This document shows positions 33,047 to 41,579 of a DNA stretch of 64,000 bases, piece after piece. Where the stretch lies: assembly GCA_004194705.1 (NCBI GenBank), contig SADC01001306.1:124001-188000 (forward strand), given 5' to 3'. Each line of letters starts with the position of its first letter. Positions within the stretch are counted from its first letter, which is position 1. The notes below the pieces were generated by a model. The model searched no databases. It was given only the letters and a program-made list of their open reading frames with translations, and was not told where the DNA came from. Made by a program: the position numbers and the translations under genes. The DNA is from Ditylenchus dipsaci (Eukaryota > Nematoda > Chromadorea > Rhabditida > Anguinidae).

Positions 33047-33563
33047 AAAAATTAGAAATTTTCGATCTACGAGGTATTGCAGATTAGCAATAATCATGAA
33101 AAGGCATGTGTGGCGCAGTGGTATGGGTTCACGCTTTTTCTTTATGTCGAATGTAAGATTCCCAATCGTTGTAGTCTTTAATTTTTAAATTTTATTTACC
33201 GGTTTCTCTGTATGGTCTCTCTGTGGTTTTGGTTTTGACAATATAGAGACAAATCGATCCACAGACCAGGGGTCAAACCACAAGGCGGACAAGCAAAAAT
33301 CATGTTATTGACATTATATACCAAAAAATATTGTGGTCGAGAAAATCGATCTGTAAAAACAGAATTTAGAAAAACCACCTACAAAAAACTTTTGACCATT
33401 TCAAAAAGGTGAACAAAATCAAATAAGTTAAAGACTACACCGATCGGGAATCGAACATTCGACAAAAAGAAAAAGACTGAACCCATACCACTGCGCCACA
33501 CATGCCTTTTCATGATTACTGCTAATCTGCAATACCTCGGAGATCGAAAATTTCTAATTTTTA
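33047..33563. mobile_element. Inverted-repeat MITE with tRNA-like arms, left-arm copy
   Basis: Arms of about 125 bases start AAAATTAGAAATTTTCGATC and end GATCGAAAATTTCTAATTTT. Each arm carries TGGCGCAGTGG (an A-box match; plus strand 33111-33121, minus strand near 33500). A GTTCGATTCCC-like B-box lies about 30 bases further; in the left arm the B-box has decayed to AAGATTCCCAA. The copy in the other giant arm is about 37530-38035. Confidence 0.7.
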
Positions 33564-34316
33564 AAAGGCAATATCTCGGTGCAGTTTAGCGCGTAGCAGA
33601 TTTTGCGAACGGTTCCGTGATCAGCTCAAAGAGAGCTATGTTTTGGTGTATAATGTTCTTTGATACGTGACGGGGTGGTCGTGCCTTTCCCGTGTTAGCC
33701 TAAGTTAGCGCGCTACACATTGCAAAAGCAAACTTGAAAAAAGTCAAGGAACCAAAAATGGTACGCTTAGAGTTAAAAACTGTTTGGAGGGTGCGGGCAC
33801 TTGGCTTTTACAGACCAAAAATAGTCAGAGGGTGGGATCGAATCGACGGTGAAAACGTTCATCCCATCAACTTACCTACTGCCCCATTCATACCAGTGAT
33901 AGTGATGAGCTGCTATGTGTAGCATATAATATATGAATTCTAGCTCAGAGTCTTTCACCATGCTTTTGAGTATTTCAGGTGGTCTCCTAACGGATAAAAA
34001 ATCTAATTATAAAACTAATTATCAAAATTTTCAGTCATATGACCTGTGCTTACCAACTTTTGTGCTCATACAGTTAACAGTGAACATATGATTAACTGTT
34101 CAAAGTGTCAAACAGTGACTTAAAGACCAAAACAAATGAATCAGATGATATATTGAATAAGAAAAATTGACCCTAGTAGCGAATACCCCACCCCAACGAT
34201 TTTCACCTTTTTTACTTTAGTAAAAAAGGTGAAACATGAATCCGGTGTCAGAATCGACATTTTGGCTAGCAGAAAAAAAGTTAAGGGAATTTGTGTTAAA
34301 CCCATGGTGCGGAAAA

Positions 34317-35112
34317 GGCTGTACGAACTTTCGTAACAAGACAATTTCGTAAGAGCGAAGTTTCGTAAGAGCGAACTTTCGTAAGAAACATTTTCGTAAG
34401 AAACAGTTTCGTAACAGCGAAAATTCGTAAGAAACTTTTTCGTAACAGCGAATTTTCGTAACGAATTTCTTTCGTAAGAGGAAATAATCGAAATTTTTTT
34501 CACTCTTATTCAATTTTTCTAATTCAGGATTTCATCTGATTCATTTGTTTTGGCCTTTCTGTCACTGTTTGACACTTCGAACAGTTAATAACATGACTAT
34601 TAACTGTATGAGCACAAAAGTTGGTAAGCATAGGTCATATGACTGAAAATTTCGATAATTAGCTGACCCCGGATTTTTCATCCATTAGGAGACCAGCAGA
34701 AATACCCAAAAGCATGGTGAAAAACTCCGAGCTAGAATTCATATATTATATACTACACATAGCTATTTCCTATTAGTGGCATGTATGGTGCAGTAGGTAA
34801 GTTGATGGAATGAATTTTTTTCACCAGTGGTTCGATTCCACCCTCTGACTGCTTCATTTTTTCTTGACTATTTTTGGTCAAAATCACAGAAGCTATAAGA
34901 AACATCAAAGGAGGATCAAAAAGCAGAAAAAGCACATAACATATCACTAATGTTACTGAAAACCGCGTTACGAAAGAGTTTGTTACGAAAACTCGCTGTT
35001 ACGAAAAAGTTTCTTACGAAAATTCGCTCTTACGAAAAAAATTTCTTACGAAAATTCGCTTTACGAAAATTCGCTCTTACGAAATTGTCTTCTTACGAAA
35101 GTTCGTACAGCC
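34317..35112. mobile_element. Foldback element, TTACGAAA words, TSD GCGGAAAA
   Basis: Ends GGCTGTACGAACTTTCGTAA and TTACGAAAGTTCGTACAGCC are inverted. GCGGAAAA is present at 34309-34316 and 35113-35120. The other giant arm at about 36757-36775 reads GGTGCGGAAAAAATAC with one copy, the exact empty site. Arms of about 170 bases are runs of TTCGTAAGAGCGAA-like words. The middle is a module of about 340 bases with tRNA-like A and B boxes (34786-34797 and 34829-34839). Confidence 0.9.
34786..34839 (+). promoter_or_regulatory. tRNA-like A and B boxes (possible Pol III promoter)
   Basis: TGGTGCAGTAGG matches the A-box and GGTTCGATTCC matches the B-box, spaced as in a tRNA. There is no acceptor stem and no readable anticodon arm, so this is tRNA-derived rather than a tRNA gene. 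The same pair recurs at 40919-40972 and, more diverged, at 37184-37236. Confidence 0.6.
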
Positions 35113-35788
35113 GCGGAAAAAATACAAAATACCAAGAAAATACAAAATACAGTTAATTTTTAAAATTCAAAACCATACAAAATTTGACTAGAAATTTTGT
35201 ATGTGTTTTGTATGAGTTTTGTATGTCTTTTGTATGACCCTTGTCTGTCATTGTATTCCTCTGTCTCCTTTGCTAAAATTTCGCATATTTTTGTCTGCTT
35301 TATCTTTACATTACCTTCAGACCAATACTACAGATGGAAACAGATCACAGGAGATATGTCAAGGATGTCCAGCAGTCATGGGATCCGCGCATCGGTTAGC
35401 CTAGTCCTTTTCTTGTAGCTTTTAGAGGCTATATTCAGAAGGTTATATTTGTAATTTTAGGTTCGTTAGTCAGGTAAATTTCACTTTTTCACACAATTTT
35501 CAATTCAGCTGCATACAGCTTGGCAAAGTCGTCGATGCCCGTAACCGTGAAGTCACATTTTTTGTATACGTGGCAGCTATAGACTTTGTCGGACTGTATG
35601 TGGTAGGAATGTCACTCTCTATGTGCCTTCGTGCTCCACTCCCAAGACAGTATGGCTAGGCCTGTGTAACATAACTGTCGGAGCACGTCAACTTCTATAC
35701 AAGAGGCTGCCTAGCGAGAGTGGTTATAAGCCATATACTATTTTACCATAATTATCTACGGAATTTAATATCACTAACTTTCAGGTAC

Positions 35789-36087
35789 AATGGGCATACA
35801 GGTATCTTATTATCTTAAAGGAAATTCTCATTTATGTGGCTTCCAGTGATCAGTAATTCAGGTCTTCAAGAACTATTTGCCCTTATGACTGAATGTTATC
35901 TTAAGAATCCGAATTTGGTGCCGCGGTTTTACCCGTGAATAATTTTTAGGCTTAGCTTTTTAGCTTTTACGCTTAGGCTTTGGTTTAGGCTTCTTAGGCT
36001 TAGTCTCAGGGCTAAACCAGTACTAATTTCAGCTTTTCAATTATTAAGAAAAGTTATGTGATAGTCAGATAGTATTCGCTATGATAA
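35789..36087. other. Spacer of the giant inverted repeat
   Basis: The 299 unpaired bases between the arms. It includes a run of TTAGGCTTAG-like words at 35945-36012 and otherwise shows no open frame or repeat. Confidence 0.7.
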
Positions 36088-37571
36088 GTACCTGAAAGTT
36101 AGTGATATTAAATTCCGTAGATAATTATGGTAAAATAGTATATGGCTTATAACCACTCTCGCTAGGCAGCCTCTTGTATAGAAGTTGACGTGCTCCGACA
36201 GTTATGTTACACAGGCCTAGCCATACTGTCTTGGAGTGGAGCACGAAGGCACATAGAGAGTGACATTCCTACCACATACAGTCCGACAAAGTCTATAGCT
36301 GCCACGTATACAAAAAATGTGACTTCACGGTTACGGGCATCGACGACTTTGCCAAGCTGTATGCAGCTGAATTGAAAATTGTGTGAAAAAGTGAAATTTA
36401 CCTGACTAACGAACCTAAAATTACAAATATAACCTTCTGAATATAGCCTCTAAAAGCTACAAGAAAAGGACTAGGCTAACCGATGCGCGGATCCCATGAC
36501 TGCTGGACATCCTTGACATATCTCCTGTGATCTGTTTCCATCTGTAGTATTGGTCTGAAGGTAATGTAAAGATAAAGCAGACAAAATATGCGAATTTTAG
36601 CAAAGGAGACAGAGGAATACAATGACAGACAAGGGTCATACAAAAGACATACAAAACTCATACAAAACACATACAAAATTTCTAGTCAAATTTTGTATGG
36701 TTTTGAATTTTAAAAATTAACTGTATTTTGTATTTTTCTTGGTATTTTGTATTTTTTCCGCACCATGGGTTTAACACAAATTCCCTTAACTTTTTTTCTG
36801 CTAGCCAAAATGTCGATTCTGACACCGGATTCATGTTTTCACCTTTTTTACTAAAGTAAAAAAGTGAAAATCGTTGGGGTGGGGTATTCGCTACTAGGGT
36901 CAATTTTTCTTATTCAATATATCATCTGATTCATTTGTTTTGGTCTTTAAGTCACTGTTTGACACTTTGAACAGTTAATCATATGTTCACTGTTAACTGT
37001 ATGAGCACAAAAGTTGGTAAGCACAGGTCATATGACTGAAAATTTTGATAATTAGTTTTATAATTAGATTTTTTATCCGTTAGGAGACCACCTGAAATAC
37101 TCAAAAGCATGGTGAAAGACTCTGAGCTAGAATTCATATATTATATGCTACACATAGCAGCTCATCACTATCACTGGTATGAATGGGGCAGTAGGTAAGT
37201 TGATGGGATGAACGTTTTCACCGTCGATTCGATCCCACCCTCTGACTATTTTTGGTCTGTAAAAGCCCAAGTGCCCGCACCCTCCAAACAGTTTTTAACT
37301 CTAAGCGTACCATTTTTGGTTCCCTTGACTTTTTTCAAGTTTGCTTTTGCAATGTGTAGCGCGCTAACTTAGGCTAACACGGGAAAGGCACGACCACCCC
37401 GTCACGTATCAAGAACATTATACACCAAAACATAGCTCTCTTTGAGCTGATCACGGAACCGTTCGCAAAATCTGCTACGCGCTAAACTGCACCGAGATAT
37501 TGCCTTTTAAAAATTAGAAATTTTCGATCTCCGAGGTATGCAGATTAGCAGTAATCATGAAAAGGCATGTG

Positions 37572-37624
37572 TGGCGCAGTGGTATGGGTTCAGTCTTTTT
37601 CTTTTTGTCGAATGTTCGATTCCC
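37572..37624 (+). promoter_or_regulatory. tRNA-like A and B boxes in right-arm MITE
   Basis: TGGCGCAGTGG and GTTCGATTCCC at tRNA-like spacing. This is the best-preserved copy of the motif pair that also sits in inverted orientation near 33440-33505. Confidence 0.55.
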
Positions 37625-38099
37625 GATCGGTGTAGTCTTTAACTTATTTGATTTTGTTCACCTTTTTGAAATGGTCAAAAGTTTTTGTAGGTGGTTTTTC
37701 TAAATTCTGTTTTTACAGATCGATTTTCTCGACCACAATATTTTTTTGGTATATAATGTCAATAACATGATTTTGCTTGTCCGCCTTGTGGTTTGACCCC
37801 TGGTCTGTGGATCGATTTGTCTCTATATTGTCAAAACCAAAACCACAGAGAGACCATACAGAGAAACCGGTAAATAAAATTTAAAATTAAAGACTACAAC
37901 GATTGGGAATCTTACATTCGACATAAAGAAAAGCGTGAACCCATACCACTGCGCCACACATGCCTTTTCATGATTATTGCTAATCTGCAATACCTCGTAG
38001 ATCGAAAATTTCTAATTTTTGCGTCACTTTCTTGCGCAACACGCCGATTTGCCACATACTTGTGATTATTCCTAAAACATTTCTATATCAGATTGAAAA

Positions 38100-40012
38100 T
38101 TACACTATATAAATAAAACTAACGTTTTGGGTAAGCTAATTGATCTCGGTGTTCCGGGCACTTTTATAAAAAAAATTTGCACATCTCTCGAGCAACTTTT
38201 CACGGGAGTATGAAAAAATCCTAAAAATCGGGGTTCAGTTTTTTCAATTTTTCAGAAAATTTTTTTTTTTCGATTTTTGATTTTTTGAGGGTGTTCCGAA
38301 ATTTTTACGGAGCTGGGCTGAAGAAAAGGGCAAATCTACAACATGCAGCTATCGAACAAAAAAAATTTGTGTCGATATGATGAGCCAAAAAAGCTGTAGG
38401 TTGGATACAAGCGAGCAAATTATTCGAAAAAATTCAAAATTTTGAATTTGGGCGCGAATTCAAAATCGTGCCAAAATTCAAATTTTTTGTCTCGATGGGA
38501 ATCAAATCTAAGACGATTTTTTAAGGTAACTTTGTGTCCTGAAACACATTTGGAACAAACTTTTTCGAAATTTTCGACGAAATTTTGAGTTTTTCTGCAA
38601 AAATAAAAATTGGTGGGTTGGATGTCCTGAAAATGGGGATGAGATCCCGGGCTGGGTTGGATGTCCTCGAAATGGGCATGAGATCCGGGCTGGGTTGGAT
38701 GTCCTCGAAATGGGCATGAGATCCCGGCTGGGTTGGATGTACTGAAAAGGGGCATGAGATCCCGGGCTGGGTTGAATGTACTGAAAAGGGGCATGAGATC
38801 CGGGCTGGGTTGGATGTCCTGAAAATGGGGATGAGATCCCGGGCTGGGTTGGATGTCCTGAAAGGGGCATGAGATCCCGGGCTGGGTTGGATGTACTGAA
38901 AAGGGCATGAGATCCCGGGCTGGGTTGGATGTCCTGAAAATGGGGATGAGATCCGGGCTGGGTTGGATGTCCTCGAAATGGGCATGAGATCTCGGGCTGG
39001 GTTGGATGTCCTGAAAAGGGGCATGAGATCCCGGACTGGGTTGGATGTCCTGAAAATGGGGATGAGATCCCGGGCTGGGTTGGATGTCCTCGAAATAGGC
39101 ATGAGATCCGGGCTGGGTTGGATGTCCTGAAAATGGGGATGAGATCCCGGGCTGGGTTGGATGTCCTCGAATAGGCATGAGATCCCGGGCTGGGTTGGAT
39201 GTCCTGAATATAGGCATGAGATCCGGGCTGGGTTGGATGTCCTCGAAATGGGCATGAGATCCCGGGCTGGGTTGAATGTACTGAAAAGGGGCATGAGATC
39301 CCGGGCTGGGTTGAATGTCCTGAAAAAGGCATGAGATCCGGGCTGGGTTGAATGTCCTGAAAAAAGGCATGAGATCCGGGCTGGTTGGATGTCCTCGAAA
39401 TGGGGATGAGATCCCGGGCTGGGTTGGATGTCCTCGAAATGGGGATGAGATCCGGGCTGGGTTGAATGTACTGAAAAGGGGCATAAGATCCCGGGCTGGG
39501 TTGGATGTCCTCGAAATAGGCATGAGATCCGGGCTGGGTTGGATGTCCTGAAAATGGGATGAGATCCCGGTCTGGGTTGGATGTCCTGAAAATGGGGATG
39601 AGATCCCGGGCTGGTTGGATGTCCTGAAAATAGGGATGAGATCCCGGGCTGGGTTGGATGTCCTGAAAAATGGGGATGAGATCCCGGCTGGGTTGGATGT
39701 CCTCGAAATGGGCATGAGATCCCGGGCTGGGTGAAGTTTTTGTAATTTTCAAGTTCAGGTTTTATGTACCTACGTTAGCTAAGATACTCATCACATTGTA
39801 AAAATTGTTAAAATCGATATCCAAATACTACAACAATAATTATTCAAAAAATATATATTTTGTTGTGAAATTTTGGCCGCTTTTAGCGGCCATCTAGCAC
39901 CAGTAGGACGCGCGTAGCGCGTTTAAAACACAACAAAGTTTTGAAATAAGAAGTACATAATACTCATGTTTTTAGCCTTATTGTAAAAATATCTGCTCCT
40001 GGGCCTCCCTAG
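38100..40012. mobile_element. 1.9-kb insertion in the right giant arm
   Basis: The left arm reads GATTGAAAATTCTTTATT (complement) without interruption, so the insertion is bounded at 38100/38102 and 40012/40014 with a TT ambiguity. Its right end is CCCTAG next to T, and internal hairpins GGCCGCTTTTAGCGGCC and ACGCGCGTAGCGCGT lie about 100 bases inside. CTAG ends, A/T target and no duplication are compatible with a Helitron-type element, but the left end lacks the usual TC. It contains the 39-bp tandem array. Confidence 0.6.
38612..39735. repeat. 39-bp minisatellite, about 29 copies
   Basis: Unit about 39 bases with core GAGATCCCGGGCTGGGTTGG plus ATGTCCTGAAAATGG, varying 37-39. Because 39 is a multiple of three and the unit has no stop on the minus strand, long minus-strand frames of 257 to 431 codons appear, with a 13-residue period (DIQPSPGSHAHFE). 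Length variants shift the frame, and there is no start or splice context, so I do not treat it as a gene. Confidence 0.9.
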
Positions 40013-40417
40013 TTCTTTATTATTAAAATATTTGCTAGATTCTAGCCGTAATTTTGAGTATAAGATGTCTGCGACCGAAAATAAAAGTTGTTCCCGCAGA
40101 ACCCTATGAAAATTTTGTTGCGCGACTCGTGTTGCGCGGAGTATGAGGAAGCCTAAGTAAATTGACCATGCTCAACATGAATCCGGTGTCAGAATCGACA
40201 TTTTGGCTAGCAGAAAAAAAGTTAAGGGAATTTGTGTTACACCTTATATTTTAATTTTGCATATTTTGTAACCATATTATTATAAACTATTGCTGCATCT
40301 GGTGTCATAATGACCGCCACTATCCACTTTTCTTTTTTCGTTGATCATATATAGTGCTTTGCCATTGTAAAAAAGTTACACCCATTTTTTCACGAAACTT
40401 TGTGAATGAAAAATGAC

Positions 40418-41281
40418 GGCTGTAGGAAGTTTCGTAACAAGACAATTTCGTAAGAGCGAACTTTCGTAAGAACGAACTTTCGTAAGAAACATTTTCATAA
40501 GAAACAGTTTCGTAACAGCGAAAATTCGTAAGAAACTTTTTCGTAACAGCGAATTTTCGTAAGAAATTTTTTCGTAACAGCGAATTTTCGTAACGAATTT
40601 CTTTCGTAAGAGGAAATCATCGAAATTTTTTTCACTTTTAATCAATTTTTTTAATCCAGGATGTCATCTGATTCGTTAATTTTGACCTTTCTGTCACTCT
40701 TCGACAGCTTGTACAGTTAACTATATGAATATTAACAGTAAAAGGACAAAAGTTGGTAATCATAGGTTATATGACTAAAATTTGGATTACTGAGTTGATC
40801 CCCAGACTTTTCATCCGTTAGGAGACCAGCTGAAATACCCAAAAGCGTGGAGAAAGACTCTGAGCTAGGATTCATATATTATATACTACACATAGCCCAT
40901 TACTATCAGTGGCATGAATGGTGCAGTAGGTAAGTTGATGGGATGAGTTTTTTTCACCGTCGGTTCGATTCCACCCTCTGACTGTTTTATTTTTTTCTTG
41001 ACTATTTCTGGTCAAAACATCACAGAAATTATAAGAAACATCAAGGGATGATTAAAAAGCAAAAAAGCCACTTAACATATCACTAATGTTACTGAAAAGC
41101 GCGTTACGAAAAGAGTTTGTTACGAAAATTCGCTCTTACGAAAAAGTTTCTTACGAAAATTCGCTCTTACGGAAAAGTTTCTTACGAAAATTCGCTCTTA
41201 CGAAAAAAATTTCTTACGAAAGTTCGCTTTTACGAAAATTCGCTCTTACGAAATTGTCTCGTTACGAAACTTCCTACAGCC
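40418..41281. mobile_element. Foldback element, TTACGAAA words, TSD AAAATGAC
   Basis: Ends GGCTGTAGGAAGTTTCGTAA and TTACGAAACTTCCTACAGCC are inverted. AAAATGAC is at 40410-40417 and 41282-41289. The left giant arm (near 32562) has a single copy, as an empty site. Same architecture and central tRNA-like module as 34317-35112, with boxes at 40919-40930 and 40962-40972. 864 bases. Confidence 0.9.
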
Positions 41282-41344
41282 AAAATGACACCTAATTTTT
41301 AAATGCATTTATTCAGCGATATACTTAACACGATATACTTAACA

Positions 41345-41512
41345 TGAACAACCGAATTGATCAACACCGAATTGATCAACCACCGAACTGATCAACAACC
41401 CAATTGATCAACCACCGAACTGATCAACAACCCAATTGATCAACAACCGATTTGATCAACAACCGAATTGATCAACAACCGAATTGATCAACACCGAATT
41501 GATCAATTTACT
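41345..41512. repeat. Tandem array CAACAACCGAATTGAT
   Basis: About ten copies of a 16-base word directly after the giant inverted repeat and 70 bases before the kinase-like gene. Confidence 0.8.
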
Positions 41513-41579
41513 GCCAACAGTTTGTATCGCAAACTGTTGATTGCTTTTCAAAACAGAGCCTTTATTTATGCCTTTTTAG

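Larger units (their letters stand above)
32523..35788 (+). repeat. Giant inverted repeat, left arm
   Basis: Pairs with 36088-41329. Length is 3266 bases, or 2462 after subtracting the foldback at 34317-35112 and one 8-base duplication. It contains a MITE (33047-33563) and a tRNA-like module (about 33830-34160, minus orientation) that are present in both arms. Identity between arms is high, with occasional single-base changes and indels. Confidence 0.9.
36088..41329 (-). repeat. Giant inverted repeat, right arm
   Basis: Inverted counterpart of 32523-35788. After removing the insertions 38100-40012 and 40418-41281 (plus one 8-base duplication) it measures about 2457 bases, matching the 2462 of the left arm. 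A tRNA-like module at 37184-37236 and a MITE with A/B boxes (37572-37624) are shared with the left arm. Confidence 0.9.

Noticed and set aside
33111..33180. Functional tRNA gene in the left giant arm
   Set aside because: The A-box is good but the B-box is decayed and no cloverleaf closes; treated as tRNA-derived sequence.
38420..39752. Minus-strand open frames of up to 431 codons as a repetitive protein gene
   Set aside because: They come entirely from a 39-bp minisatellite; unit-length variants shift the frame and there is no start or splice context.
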